Below, in pieces: positions 1-9,827 of a DNA stretch of 44,748 nucleotides. The notes below the pieces were generated by a model. That model saw only the letters and a program-made list of their open reading frames with translations, was not told the DNA's origin and made no database searches. The first letter of the stretch is position 1. Every line of letters starts with the position of its first letter. Source of the DNA: an uncultured Francisellaceae bacterium (GTDB lineage Bacteria; Pseudomonadota; Gammaproteobacteria; Francisellales; CACEW01); the NCBI GenBank assembly GCA_905612315.1, contig CAJQSL010000058.1, positions 1 through 44,748 on the forward strand, read 5' to 3'. A program made the position numbers and the translations under genes.

Positions 1-1310
1 CTTATTAAAAACCTCCATATAGCATGCATTCCTGCGCCCAGTGCCAAAGCACTTTTCGTCTGAGATTTAGGCATAACCCAGCCTGCATAAATACAAAACA
101 AAATACCACCAACTGGTAAAATAATATTTGTAACCAGATCAGTTATTACTGTAAACAAATCAAATCTTCCCATAAATTCAAAGTGTCCAAAAATATTAAA
201 CGAAAATACAGACAATAAACCTATTGCAAAAGCTAACACCGCAACCACTATACTTGCACCTAATCTATTTAGAAAAGTCTTTTCAGTTAACGCTGAGACT
301 AATGGCTCTGAGATGTTTATAGAAGATGTCCAAGCTGCAAATAATAATAATAAGAAAAATAAACTCTCTAAAAACCTACCGGCATTCATATGAGAAAAAG
401 CAACAGGCAAGGTCATAAACATTAACCCAGGACCTGACTCAGGAGATAAGTGATGCATAAATATTACAGGGAAAATAGCTAAACCAGATAAAACTGCAAC
501 TAACACATCCAAAATAGCAGTTACAAATACACTATAAGTAATAGAAACTCTTTTGGGCAAGTATGAGCCATAAGCACACATCGCCCCAACTCCGATTGCC
601 AAAGTAAAAAAGGCATGCCCTAAAGCATCTATAAATATGCCTGGGGTAATTTCGGCAGCTCTAAAATCAAATAGAAAGTGAAAAGCATGCTTAAAATCTT
701 TAGGCATGCTAACTCCCGCATAGATAACTAAAAAAATCAAAACTATAAACAATAAAGGCATTAAAATGCGCGCAGCTCGCTCTAACCCTGCATTAACTCC
801 CAAAGACACCACAAAAAAGGTTAAAATAATAAAAATAATTTGATACTTAATTAACTCAAAAGGAGAGTGCAAAAAGTTCTGCCAAACAGCAGTAACTTCC
901 GGCGTATTTAAATTTTGTAAATGTCCCGACGCAGCTTCAACAAAATAAAAGATCGCCCAGCCTGCCACTACACAATAAAAAGATAAAGTTAAAATTAAAC
1001 CAAACATACCCCACCAGCCAATTAACTGCCAAGCCGGACTCTTTTTATTCTTTATAGCAATAGATTTTAAAGCATCTATTGGGTTTTTCTGCGCCACCCG
1101 CCCTATTACAATTTCAGCGATCATAATTGGCACACCAATAAACAATACGCACAACAAATAAACCAAAACAAAGCTACTGCCGCCGTCTGAGCCTGCCATA
1201 TAAGGAAACTTCCAGATATTCCCAAGCCCAACAGCCGCGCCAGTTGAAGCTAATATAAAACTTAATTGACCGGACCATTGCTCACGCTTTGTTTTTACTT
1301 TTTTAAACAT
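1..1310 (-). CDS. Sodium-dependent transporter, SNF/NSS family (3' part cut by window edge)
   Basis: A long open frame runs from an ATG at 1310 to the window edge, giving about 436 residues with no stop, so the C-terminus lies outside. Near the N-terminus it has the family signature GAAVGLGNIWKFPYMAG followed by many hydrophobic helices, as in neurotransmitter:sodium symporters (LeuT fold). Bacterial members take up amino acids or similar solutes with Na+ across the inner membrane. The unwound TM1 segment and the repeated long hydrophobic stretches (for example around residues 40-60, 85-110 and 150-170) fit a protein of 11-12 membrane segments. The substrate cannot be told from sequence. It is transcribed away from the toxin-antitoxin pair, with about 140 bases between them. 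Confidence 0.9.
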   Translation of the reverse strand, partial: MFKKVKTKREQWSGQLSFILASTGAAVGLGNIWKFPYMAGSDGGSSFVLVYLLCVLFIGVPIMIAEIVIGRVAQKNPIDALKSIAIKNKKSPAWQLIGWWGMFGLILTLSFYCVVAGWAIFYFVEAASGHLQNLNTPEVTAVWQNFLHSPFELIKYQIIFIILTFFVVSLGVNAGLERAARILMPLLFIVLIFLVIYAGVSMPKDFKHAFHFLFDFRAAEITPGIFIDALGHAFFTLAIGVGAMCAYGSYLPKRVSITYSVFVTAILDVLVAVLSGLAIFPVIFMHHLSPESGPGLMFMTLPVAFSHMNAGRFLESLFFLLLLFAAWTSSINISEPLVSALTEKTFLNRLGASIVVAVLAFAIGLLSVFSFNIFGHFEFMGRFDLFTVITDLVTNIILPVGGILFCIYAGWVMPKSQTKSALALGAGMHAIWRFLI

Positions 1311-1374
1311 AGAAAATTCCAACTAATAGCCGTAACTTAACAAGGATAGTACCACAACGAACTATAACAAACTA

Positions 1375-1403
1375 TTTCAAAACACCAGTAAACTTGCTAT
1401 AAT
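1375..1403 (+). promoter_or_regulatory. Candidate promoter of the toxin-antitoxin pair
   Basis: A perfect -10 hexamer TATAAT lies at 1398-1403, 17 bases after a weak -35 (TTTCAA, 1375-1380). It sits about 50 bases before the antitoxin start. Toxin-antitoxin operons of this type are usually repressed by the antitoxin at this site, but I see no clear operator palindrome. Confidence 0.4.
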
Positions 1404-1453
1404 AACAACAAATGTAGTAACATACCTATTTTTAAAACAAGATGGAGCTTCTT

Positions 1454-1711
1454 ATGAATATAACAACTTTTTCCAGCCGGCAATTTAATCAAGATGTAAG
1501 CAAAGCTAAGCGAGCAGCATTTGGCGGGCCAGTTTTTATTACTGATCGCGGCCATCCAGCGCATGTTTTATTAACAATAACTGATTATCAAGAAATTATA
1601 GAAAAGCCTGAGAGTATTACTGAATTACTCGCTATGCCTGATGCTGATGATATAGATTTTGACCCCCATAAATTAAATAAAGACCTATATAAACCAGAGG
1701 ACCTCTCCTGA
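1454..1711 (+). CDS. Phd/YefM-family antitoxin
   Basis: A small protein (85 residues from the chosen start) beginning MNITTFSSRQFNQDVSKAKR, with the central pattern GPVFITDRGHPAHVLL that is typical of Phd/YefM DNA-binding antitoxins. The N-terminal half forms the DNA-binding domain; the C-terminal part (rich in Asp, Glu and Pro) is the likely toxin-binding tail. The ATG at 1454 is preferred over an in-frame ATG at 1442 because GGAG at 1444-1447 lies 6 bases before it; the upstream ATG has no such site. The stop codon overlaps the toxin start by one base (TGATG), which implies translational coupling. Expected role: neutralise the PIN toxin and autorepress the operon. Confidence 0.85.
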   Translation: MNITTFSSRQFNQDVSKAKRAAFGGPVFITDRGHPAHVLLTITDYQEIIEKPESITELLAMPDADDIDFDPHKLNKDLYKPEDLS

Positions 1712-2136
1712 TGTATTTACTTGATACCAATATAATATCAGAATTAAGAAAAGCTAAATCTGGTAAAGCCAATAAAAATGTAGTTGCATGGGCCAATAGT
1801 GTTTCAACAACAAGCTTATTCATATCTGCAATTACTGTTTTAGAGCTTGAGACCGGAATACTTTTAGTAGAACGCCGGGACGCTAAACAAGGAGCCGTTC
1901 TTAGAAGCTGGATGGATACCCACGTATTACCTGCTTTTTCTGGACGTGTGCTTGTAGTAGATACTGCAGTAGCTCAGCGGTGTGCAAAACTTCATGTTCC
2001 AGACCAGCGCTCCGATAGAGACGCCATAATCGCCGCAACAGCACTTGTCCACGGCATGACTATCGTAACAAGAAATGTTAAGGATTTCGAACCGACAGAT
2101 GTTGAAATCATTAATCCATGGAAATTTAAAAAATAA
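1711..2136 (+). CDS. vapC: PIN-domain ribonuclease toxin, VapC family
   Basis: The protein has 141 residues, the usual size of VapC. The PIN active-site acids are visible: Asp5 in MYLLDTNIISEL, Glu45 in the ITVLELETG motif, Asp104 in SDRDAIIAATA and Asp125 in TRNVKDFE. VapC toxins are Mg2+-dependent ribonucleases that cleave tRNA or rRNA and halt translation. GAGG at 1697-1700 lies 10 bases before the ATG, which overlaps the antitoxin stop. Pairing of a PIN toxin with a Phd-type antitoxin is common. All catalytic acids are kept, so the toxin looks active. Its specific RNA target cannot be inferred. Confidence 0.9.
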   Translation: MYLLDTNIISELRKAKSGKANKNVVAWANSVSTTSLFISAITVLELETGILLVERRDAKQGAVLRSWMDTHVLPAFSGRVLVVDTAVAQRCAKLHVPDQRSDRDAIIAATALVHGMTIVTRNVKDFEPTDVEIINPWKFKK

Positions 2137-2259
2137 CACTTACACTTTTTGAGTGTTCGCTTGGCAGGCTTTAAGATCCTGACTATCCGACAGCACTGAA
2201 AAATATTATAATAAAATCTAATAATAGAAATAGATGCTAAACAACATAGCAAAAAAAAC

Positions 2260-2288
2260 TTGTGAACAGCCAACAAATCTAATATGAT
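2260..2288 (+). promoter_or_regulatory. Candidate promoter of rplU-rpmA-obgE
   Basis: TTGTGA (2260-2265) and TATGAT (2283-2288) are separated by 17 bases. The start would give a leader of about 85 bases before rplU. The leader contains a short GGCT/AGCC hairpin at 2309-2321 followed by ATTTTTATAT, which could act as an attenuator, though it is weak. Confidence 0.4.
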
Positions 2289-2379
2289 GTACTGCCTCAA
2301 GATTAGGCGGCTCGGATAGCCATTTTTATATATATCCACAGAATTCAAAACACTGAAGGTTAACTGGAGATTAAATAAT

Positions 2380-2691
2380 ATGTACGCAGTGATCAAAACA
2401 GGCGGAAAGCAATACAAAGTTCGTATTGGTGACACCATAGAAATAGAAAAAATAGAAACAGGAGCTGGTGAAGAGATTACTTTTGACCAAGTCTTAATGA
2501 CTAGCGATGGCAAAAGCCCTAAAATTGGTACGCCTACAATTAAAGATGCCAAGGTTACAGCTGAAGTTGTTAGCCAAAAGCGCGCTAAGAAAGTTAATAT
2601 AATTAAGTTCAAGCGTCGTAAGCAGCACATGAAACGACAAGGTCATCGTCAATACTTAACAGAAATTAAAATCAAAGCAATTAATGCTTAA
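2380..2691 (+). CDS. rplU: 50S ribosomal protein bL21
   Basis: The 103-residue protein starts [14 protein letters not shown], which is diagnostic of bL21, and carries the basic C-terminal segment around [16 protein letters not shown] that binds 23S rRNA in the large subunit. Length matches the family (about 103). TGGAGA precedes the ATG at a normal distance. It is the first gene of the conserved block rplU-rpmA-obgE, with 33 bases to rpmA. Confidence 0.98.
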   Translation: MYAVIKTGGKQYKVRIGDTIEIEKIETGAGEEITFDQVLMTSDGKSPKIGTPTIKDAKVTAEVVSQKRAKKVNIIKFKRRKQHMKRQGHRQYLTEIKIKAINA

Positions 2692-2724
2692 TTTATTATA
2701 GAAAATTTTAATTAGGAGAAATCC

Positions 2725-2991
2725 ATGGCTCATAAGAAAGCAGGCGGTAGTTCCAAGAACGGTCGCGATTCAAATCCTCAGTACCTTGGCGTAAAGCGTT
2801 ATGGCGGTCAAAAAGTTACAGCTGGTACAATCATTATTCGCCAACGCGGTACTAAAGTACATCCTGGCGTAAACGTTGGCTGTGGCAAAGACTACACTTT
2901 ATTTGCCACTGAAGATGGCATTGTTGCTTTTATTCGCAAAGGTCCTAAAAATCGCTTATATGTAATTATTAAGCCAGAACAAGCTAAGTAA
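2725..2991 (+). CDS. rpmA: 50S ribosomal protein bL27
   Basis: The 88-residue protein begins [17 protein letters not shown], the conserved N-terminus that reaches toward the peptidyl transferase centre, followed by RLGVK-type and GGQ segments and the GRDYTLF-like motif (GKDYTLFA). Length is as expected for proteobacteria. No Firmicutes-style cleavable N-terminal extension is present. AGGAGA precedes the start. It lies between rplU and obgE in the standard order. Confidence 0.98.
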   Translation: MAHKKAGGSSKNGRDSNPQYLGVKRYGGQKVTAGTIIIRQRGTKVHPGVNVGCGKDYTLFATEDGIVAFIRKGPKNRLYVIIKPEQAK

Positions 2992-3012
2992 TACTTACTT
3001 TTACAAAGCTAA

Positions 3013-4107
<1,095 letters not shown>

Positions 4108-5337
4108 TCAAACAACCTGCCCGGCACACCACCCAGAAGCCCATGCCCACTGAAAATTATATCCACCCAGCCAACCAGTTACATCTAAAACTTCTCCAAT
4201 AAAAAATAATCCTTTTACACTCCTTGCTTCCATAGTCTTAGATGATATTGCATTGCAATCCACTCCTCCTAAAGTAACTTCTGCAGTTCTATATCCTTCT
4301 GTCCCATTTGGAGAAATTTTCCATTTATGCAATTTTTTTTCTATATCTTTTAAATCAGCATGGTTTAAACTTTTTATTTTTGTATCTAATAATTTTTGCT
4401 CAATTAAAACCGGCAATAATCTTTTCGGGAAATAATTACTCAAAAAAGTTTTAAGATTTGATGCTTCATTTTTTATTTGATATTCTCGCAAAGAATCTAA
4501 AAAATTTATATCTGGCAATAAATCTATTTCAACTTCTTCTTTTGGGTTCCAATAGGATGAAATTTGCAAAATAGCAGGCCCACTTAACCCTCTGTGAGTT
4601 AGAAGTATATTTTCAGAAAAAGCTTGCCCACATAAAGACTTAACTATGGAATTTATAGACACCCCGGATAATGGTGCATATTTAAGCTTATCTATCTGAT
4701 ACAAGGTAAAAGGCACTAAACCTGCACGTTGCGGCCAAACTTTTATCCCAAATTTTTTGGCAATATTATAACCAAAAGCTGTTGCACCCATAGTTGGTAT
4801 GGATAAACCACCAGTTGCAATTACTAAAGATTCACACTTAAAAGAAGTTTTTAAATCTGAGTTATTAATCTCACTAGTTTTTACTAAAAAACCTGCTTCA
4901 AGTTTTTTGATATCATTAATTTTTGTATTTAAATTGATCTTAACATTATTTTTATCACACTCATTAAGTAGCATATTTACAATATCTATTGATTTATTAT
5001 CACAAAAAAGCTGCCCTAGCTTTTTCTCATGATATGGAATTTCATGTTTATGAATTAAATCCAAAAAATCATAGGGAGTGTACCTACTTAAAGCTGATTT
5101 ACAAAAATGTGGGTTATTCGATATATAATTTTCATGACTTACATAGTAATTGGTGAAATTACAGCGCCCGCCACCTGACATAAGAATTTTTTTGCCAATT
5201 TTATTTGTGTGATCCAAAACTAAAACTTTACGCCCACGCTTGCCAGCTTCAATCGCAGCCATAAGCCCAGATGCACTTGCGCCAATTATAATAACTTCAA
5301 AGTTACTAATGATATTTAAATCCGTTAATTCAGACAT
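4108..5337 (-). CDS. HI0933/YhiN-family FAD-dependent oxidoreductase
   Basis: The 409-residue protein has a classical N-terminal dinucleotide-binding motif (EVIIIGASASGLMAAIEAG) followed by KIGKKILMSGGGRCNFTN, which is the signature of the HI0933/YhiN (BaiN-like) flavoprotein family. A second nucleotide-related segment is LVIATGGLSIPTMGATAFGY. The C-terminus carries the conserved ending GLFFIGEVLDVTGWLGGYNFQWAWASG. The family binds FAD; its physiological substrate is not settled for most members. The gene is convergent with obgE and divergent from pstC. Length is typical (about 400). Confidence 0.92.
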   Translation of the reverse strand: MSELTDLNIISNFEVIIIGASASGLMAAIEAGKRGRKVLVLDHTNKIGKKILMSGGGRCNFTNYYVSHENYISNNPHFCKSALSRYTPYDFLDLIHKHEIPYHEKKLGQLFCDNKSIDIVNMLLNECDKNNVKINLNTKINDIKKLEAGFLVKTSEINNSDLKTSFKCESLVIATGGLSIPTMGATAFGYNIAKKFGIKVWPQRAGLVPFTLYQIDKLKYAPLSGVSINSIVKSLCGQAFSENILLTHRGLSGPAILQISSYWNPKEEVEIDLLPDINFLDSLREYQIKNEASNLKTFLSNYFPKRLLPVLIEQKLLDTKIKSLNHADLKDIEKKLHKWKISPNGTEGYRTAEVTLGGVDCNAISSKTMEARSVKGLFFIGEVLDVTGWLGGYNFQWAWASGWCAGQVV

Positions 5338-5494
5338 AATAGGTTCTATAAATTCAATAAAAATAAGAAAAGAGCAATGTTAACTCGCCTGCTTAGATAA
5401 ATCCAAGTTTTTACAGCTAAAAAGAATAAACCCTTAGTAATTTGATTTTTACGCAACAACTTCTAAACTAAAGATATCAAAGGCTGCAACCTAA

Positions 5495-5528
5495 TTGTAA
5501 CAAAACCGTAACATTAAATTCACATAAT
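5495..5528 (+). promoter_or_regulatory. Pho-box-like site with -10 upstream of pstC
   Basis: TTGTAACAAAACCGTAAC at 5495-5512 consists of two 7-base half-sites (TTGTAAC, CCGTAAC) separated by AAAA, the 11-base spacing of PhoB direct repeats (consensus half CTGTCAT/CTGTCAC). CATAAT at 5523-5528 lies 10 bases after it, where the -10 sits in PhoB-activated promoters that lack a -35. Position before a phosphate transporter supports the reading; the half-sites differ from consensus at the central base. Confidence 0.55.
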
Positions 5529-5575
5529 GCGCACACTTAAGCATATAGATGATTTTTAAAATTTAGGAAAGCTAC

Positions 5576-6517
5576 ATGCAATACACTTTAATCAAGCCTA
5601 AAACCCAGCTTGATAGAACAATAAAGGGCCTAACCCTTATTTGCGCCTTATGTATTTGTATTATTTTAATTGCAATTTGCATTAGCCTTATATCTCAAAG
5701 CTTCCCGGCGATGCGTAAATTTGGTGGTGAATTTATAATAAGTGATGTGTGGAACCCACCGTTAAATCAGTTTGGGGCTATCTCAGCAATTGTCGGGACT
5801 TTAATTACAAGTTTAATTGCATTGTTAATATCTATTCCACTAAGTTATGGGGTTGCAATAAGCGTTACTCAATTATTACCAAAAAAATTAAGCTCGATAT
5901 TATCTCGTTTAATTGAGCTTATGAGTGGAATACCCAGTATTATTTATGGAATGTGGGGTTTATTTGTTTTTGGGCCTTTTTTAATGGATTATATTGAAAA
6001 GCCAATTTATAACGCTTTACAAGACGTTCCAGGATCTACAGAGATTTTAGGGATTTACCCATTTAGCGCTAGTATATTTACAGCAAGTATAATCCTTGGA
6101 ATAATGATTATTCCTATTATGAGTACAATTATGATAAATACCCTTAACTCGGTATCACCTTTATTAATAGAGGCCGGCTATGGTCTCGGCACAACAAGAT
6201 TTCAAGTTATCAGATCCATCTTAATTCCGAAAGTTAAAAGTGGTTTATATGGGGCAATTACAATTGCCCTAGGGCGAGCACTTGGTGAGACTATGGCAGT
6301 AACTTTAGTTATAGGAAATTCCCACACGCCATTTGGTGGATTATTTATGCCAGGGACAACAATATCTGCAACTATTGCAAATGAATTCAATGAGGCTACT
6401 GGCACAATATATCCTAGCAGCTTGATGTATTTAGCATTAATATTATTTGTTATGACTTTTATCGTACTTTGGATTTCACACCATATAAAAATACACTCAA
6501 GGAGGAAACACGGATGA
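5576..6517 (+). CDS. pstC: Phosphate ABC transporter permease PstC
   Basis: The 313-residue protein has about six membrane helices and the binding-protein-dependent permease EAA loop (EAGYGLGTTRFQVIRSILIP, about residues 200-220) that contacts the ATPase. MSGIPSIIYGMWGLFVFGP is a strong PstC motif. With PstA it forms the channel of the high-affinity phosphate importer in the inner membrane. AGGAAA precedes the ATG. The stop overlaps the pstA start (ATGA). No pstS gene for the periplasmic phosphate-binding protein precedes it, unlike the usual pstSCAB order. Confidence 0.95.
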   Translation: MQYTLIKPKTQLDRTIKGLTLICALCICIILIAICISLISQSFPAMRKFGGEFIISDVWNPPLNQFGAISAIVGTLITSLIALLISIPLSYGVAISVTQLLPKKLSSILSRLIELMSGIPSIIYGMWGLFVFGPFLMDYIEKPIYNALQDVPGSTEILGIYPFSASIFTASIILGIMIIPIMSTIMINTLNSVSPLLIEAGYGLGTTRFQVIRSILIPKVKSGLYGAITIALGRALGETMAVTLVIGNSHTPFGGLFMPGTTISATIANEFNEATGTIYPSSLMYLALILFVMTFIVLWISHHIKIHSRRKHG

Positions 6518-7407
6518 CAAATAAAGCCTCTAACTTAGCTATAGTTGAAAAAACACTAACACCTTATCCTTTAAAAGCTATAGAAGGCAGATTAATTGCC
6601 GATAAAATATTTAATGCTTTGTGCTATTTGGCTGTAATTATTGTACTTATATTTTTGGTTAGCATAGCCGCCACCCTACTAACAAAAGGATCCCATGGTT
6701 GGAGCTCCCAACTATTTACCCAAATCACACCGCCACCAGGTGAAACTAGCGGCGGGCTTAAAAATGCTATTATCGGAAGTTTAATAATGAGCGTTTTAGG
6801 AATTTCTCTTGCAACCATTGTTGGAATTGCAAGTGCAACTTATTTATCAGAATTTTGTAGAAATAGAAAACTTATAGACTCGATCAACTCTTTTAATGAT
6901 CTATTATTATCAGCTCCATCAATAATAATAGGATTATTTGCCTATGCAATTTTAGTTAAACCTTTGGGAGGGTTTAATGCCATCGCAGGAATTATAGCTC
7001 TTGCAATTATAGCTTTACCAATGATTCACAGGACAGTTTATGATGCTATGGGGCTAGTATCTACATCCCTTAGAGAGTCAGCTGTTGCATTAGGGATGAG
7101 TCGAGTAAAAGTTACAATCTCTATTATCTTTAAAACCGCAAGATTAAGCATAATCACCGTGATTTTATTAGCTTTTGCTAGAGTTTTAGGTGAAACTGCA
7201 CCACTTTTATTTACATCTTTAAATAACTCATTTATGAGCACAGATTTACTAAAACCTATGTCGAGTTTACCTGTTGTAATTTATCAATATAGCATGAGCC
7301 CTGATCAATACTGGAAAGAGCTAGCATGGTCTGGCGCCCTACTTATAACCATAACTGTTTTAGTATTAAATTTAATTGCAAAAACTATTGCCAGACAAAA
7401 GCAATAA
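6514..7407 (+). CDS. pstA: Phosphate ABC transporter permease PstA
   Basis: From the ATG at 6514 the protein has 297 residues with about six membrane helices. PstA features include LLLSAPSIIIGLFAYAILV, the EAA-type loop ESAVALGMSRVKVTISIIFK, and LGETAPLLFTS. A longer frame from 6469 exists, but AGGAGG at 6500-6505 lies just before 6514 and the ATG overlaps the pstC stop by 4 bases (ATGA), so the downstream start is chosen. It pairs with PstC as the transmembrane half of the phosphate importer. The gene is followed 22 bases later by pstB. Confidence 0.95.
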   Translation: MTNKASNLAIVEKTLTPYPLKAIEGRLIADKIFNALCYLAVIIVLIFLVSIAATLLTKGSHGWSSQLFTQITPPPGETSGGLKNAIIGSLIMSVLGISLATIVGIASATYLSEFCRNRKLIDSINSFNDLLLSAPSIIIGLFAYAILVKPLGGFNAIAGIIALAIIALPMIHRTVYDAMGLVSTSLRESAVALGMSRVKVTISIIFKTARLSIITVILLAFARVLGETAPLLFTSLNNSFMSTDLLKPMSSLPVVIYQYSMSPDQYWKELAWSGALLITITVLVLNLIAKTIARQKQ

Positions 7408-7429
7408 ATATAGCCAAAGGATATAACTT

Positions 7430-8272
7430 ATGAGTCAATCACAAAGCTCCCTAGATAAAAAAGATAAAAGCAAAAAGGAAAAGACTAAAATGGAAAAACA
7501 AACAGTTGCAGTAGAGACACCATTAAACCTTCCAATTAGAGTTGAGAACCTAAACTTTCATTATTCAGCTCATAGAGTATTAAAAGACATATCAATAGAA
7601 TTTAAACAGAAAAAAATCACTGCTATTATTGGCCCATCAGGCTCTGGAAAATCAAGCTTGCTACGAGCTGTAAATAGAATATATGAGCTTTATCCAGAGC
7701 AAAAAGCAACTGGCCATATTTTTATTAATGGCAAAGATGTTATGGATAAAAAATATCCTCTAATAACTCTACGGCGTGAAACTGGCATGGTTTTTCAAAA
7801 ACCAACGCCTTTTCCTATGACTATTTTTAACAACGTTGCTTTTGCGATTAAAAAGCACTTCGCAGTTAATAAAACACAATTATATGACCGAGTCGAGTGG
7901 GCGCTTAGACAAGCAGCAGTTTGGGATGAAGTTAAAGACAAATTACATGAAGCAGGCACGCATTTATCTGGCGGACAACAACAAAGGTTATGTATAGCAC
8001 GGACCATTGCTATAGCCCCAAGTATTTTATTACTTGACGAGCCAACATCAGCTTTAGACCCTTTATCTACACAAAAAATTGAAAAGCTTATTTTAAATCT
8101 TAAAAAAGATTATACGATCATCATGGTGACCCATAATCTTAAACAAGCAAAAAGAATCTCAGATGAAACTATTTTCATGCGCGATGGTGAGATTGTTGAG
8201 CATAGACCTACAAATGAATTCTTCTCAAGCCCTAAACATGCTCTAACTAAAGAGTATCTAAGGATGGAGTGA
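7430..8272 (+). CDS. pstB: Phosphate ABC transporter ATP-binding protein PstB
   Basis: The 280-residue ATPase has Walker A GPSGSGKSS, the Q-loop region GMVFQKPTPFPMTIFNNVAF (characteristic of PstB), signature LSGGQQQRL, Walker B ILLLDEPTSALDP and the H-loop MVTHNL. It powers phosphate uptake with PstC and PstA. An N-terminal Lys/Ser-rich extension of about 25 residues precedes the usual PstB start; an in-frame ATG at 7490 could give the canonical length, but AAAGGA lies before 7430. No phoU follows, which is unusual because phoU normally closes the operon. Confidence 0.96.
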   Translation: MSQSQSSLDKKDKSKKEKTKMEKQTVAVETPLNLPIRVENLNFHYSAHRVLKDISIEFKQKKITAIIGPSGSGKSSLLRAVNRIYELYPEQKATGHIFINGKDVMDKKYPLITLRRETGMVFQKPTPFPMTIFNNVAFAIKKHFAVNKTQLYDRVEWALRQAAVWDEVKDKLHEAGTHLSGGQQQRLCIARTIAIAPSILLLDEPTSALDPLSTQKIEKLILNLKKDYTIIMVTHNLKQAKRISDETIFMRDGEIVEHRPTNEFFSSPKHALTKEYLRME

Positions 8273-8281
8273 TTTAAGGCT

Positions 8282-8421
8282 AAATCTAGACAAACCATTT
8301 CAATTTATCGATTTTTACAAATCGATACGTGCTACGTGCTTCGCACTGCGCACGAGATTGCTTCGCAAGTATGCTCGCAACGACGGCGTTCGGTATTTTG
8401 ATTTGTTTTGTCCATAGATTT
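8282..8421. repeat. Palindromic intergenic repeat, copy A
   Basis: This 140-base segment between pstB and the convergent orphan gene is bounded by an inverted repeat: AAATCTA-GACAAA at 8282-8294 against TTTGTC-CA-TAGATTT at 8407-8421. Inside are a perfect ATCGATTT/AAATCGAT hairpin (8307-8326) and a GC-rich core with GAGATTGCTTCGCAAG and GCTCGCAACGAC. That core resembles two other copies in the window (22147-22328 and 31801-31917). It may also act as a two-way terminator for the converging genes. Confidence 0.6.
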
Positions 8422-8438
8422 TATTAATTAAGTAAGCT

Positions 8439-9290
8439 TTAAAAATCATTAAGCCAGGCATCCTCTAAACCAGGATCAAAAACTTTTGTCCCCATAGCCT
8501 TTCGGTAGGCATTCCTTTTATCACACATCTTGTTATATTCTAAAAAGCTCATTTTAAGCTTAGTTTTTGTATCATATTTAGCTGGATGTACTTCTACTCT
8601 TTTTGGCCGCATATCAAACACATCTTTTTTTAATACTTTATTTGATGCAGCATTTCCAATTTTTTTACCAAGCTTAGTCAAACCTGATAACGCCATCGAT
8701 GCAGCAGCAGATGCGACTTTTGTAGAAGCTTTTGTGACTTTTGATGCAACTTCTTCTACTTTAGAGATTTCTTGCTCTGATTTTAATATATAAGAAAAAT
8801 ACTTTGGGTCTTGAGTAGCTCTTAACAAATACCCAAAAAAGTCGGCAAATTGCTTTCTTAAAATAAATAAATTCATTTCTTTAAATTCATCATCTGAATA
8901 ATGCTTAGTTAGATTATTCCATATCGGCATTGTAGGTTTATCTGGAAAAAGCCCTATAGCTTGAGGGCAATAAGCTCGCTTCATCTGCTGAACATACTTA
9001 ACTACATTATTTTTAGGATAGCCAAAAGCTATTAGAACATCTGCATCTTGATAAAAGCGATCTTGCCATGGTTTATACTTAAAGGCATAAACACCTGCAA
9101 ACCAAATATCAACCCGGTCTTTATTAACCTTCAAGCTAATAAAACTATTTTCTTTAGTAAAATAATCTGCAGAATCTAAAGTTTTTTTATCTAAATTTTT
9201 ATAATAAGGCGCATTAGCAAATATAATCTCAAAGTTCCTTTGAAAATATTCTTGTCTCTTAGAAAAACCTAGGATTATTATTTTATTCAA
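8439..9290 (-). CDS. Orphan protein with possible degenerate small-GTPase-like fold
   Basis: I do not recognise this 283-residue protein. The N-terminal half reads like an Arf/Rab G domain without its nucleotide-binding motifs: a first beta strand KIIILGF where the P-loop should follow (no GKS/T), VDIWFAGVYAFKYKPW at the position of the WDxxGQ switch II region, FYQDADVLIAFG like the YF-x-DA-ILV strand, then an AIGLFPDK segment near the NKxD position. The C-terminal half (about residues 175-230) is Ala/Ser/Lys-rich and helical, then basic. Translation starts at TTG with no clear ribosome-binding site, and an in-frame stop lies two codons upstream. It begins only 21 bases after nuoI, so it is probably read through from the nuo operon. 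Fold assignment is an inference from pattern only. Confidence 0.55.
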   Translation of the reverse strand: MNKIIILGFSKRQEYFQRNFEIIFANAPYYKNLDKKTLDSADYFTKENSFISLKVNKDRVDIWFAGVYAFKYKPWQDRFYQDADVLIAFGYPKNNVVKYVQQMKRAYCPQAIGLFPDKPTMPIWNNLTKHYSDDEFKEMNLFILRKQFADFFGYLLRATQDPKYFSYILKSEQEISKVEEVASKVTKASTKVASAAASMALSGLTKLGKKIGNAASNKVLKKDVFDMRPKRVEVHPAKYDTKTKLKMSFLEYNKMCDKRNAYRKAMGTKVFDPGLEDAWLNDF

Positions 9291-9311
9291 GTTTTAAATC
9301 TAACTAAAAAT

Positions 9312-9803
9312 TTATCTATATTTTGCATCTAAAGCTCTATCAGCTGCTAGCTGGTCTTCCATTAAATCTCCAATAGCTAATAGCTTTTGCTTTGTCATGA
9401 TGTTTTCACCACGATTCTCAAAATGATATTCTTCAATTCTGGTTAGAACAATAGAATCAACTGGGCAAGACTCCTCACATAAACCACAATATATACATTT
9501 GAAAAGATCAATCTCATAAAGAGTTGTTCTCCTTGAACCATCCTCCCTAGGCTCAGACTCAATTGTTATAGCCAATGCCGGGCACACAGCCTCACATAAC
9601 TTACAAGCGATACAGCGCTCTTCACCATTAGGATATCTCCTTAATGCATGCAAGCCTCTAAATCTATTAGATATAGGAGTTTTCTCATCTGGATACTCAA
9701 TAGTTATTGCAGGCTTAAACATATGACTCCAGGTCAAACGCATGCCTTTAAGCAATTCCCACATCGTAAAAGCTTTAATGTATCTTTTAAATAATTTACT
9801 CAT
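9312..9803 (-). CDS. nuoI: NADH-quinone oxidoreductase subunit I
   Basis: The 163-residue ferredoxin-like subunit has two 4Fe-4S motifs, [12 protein letters not shown] and [12 protein letters not shown], which hold clusters N6a and N6b that pass electrons from NuoG toward NuoB in the peripheral arm of complex I. Also conserved are [17 protein letters not shown] and the C-terminal YRxxNL-like end. It is the last recognised nuo gene in this operon. In most proteobacteria nuoJKLMN follow; here an orphan gene takes that place. Confidence 0.97.
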   Translation of the reverse strand: MSKLFKRYIKAFTMWELLKGMRLTWSHMFKPAITIEYPDEKTPISNRFRGLHALRRYPNGEERCIACKLCEAVCPALAITIESEPREDGSRRTTLYEIDLFKCIYCGLCEESCPVDSIVLTRIEEYHFENRGENIMTKQKLLAIGDLMEDQLAADRALDAKYR

Positions 9804-9827
9804 TTAATTTGTCTCTTTATCCTATAT

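Noticed and set aside
2183..2319. Long-range 8-base inverted pair CTATCCGA/TCGGATAG upstream of rplU
   Set aside because: The arms are about 120 bases apart with the candidate promoter between them; a match of this length is plausible by chance.
6202..6405. Antisense frames inside pstC, pstA and pstB
   Set aside because: They mirror well-identified coding sequence and have no start signals.
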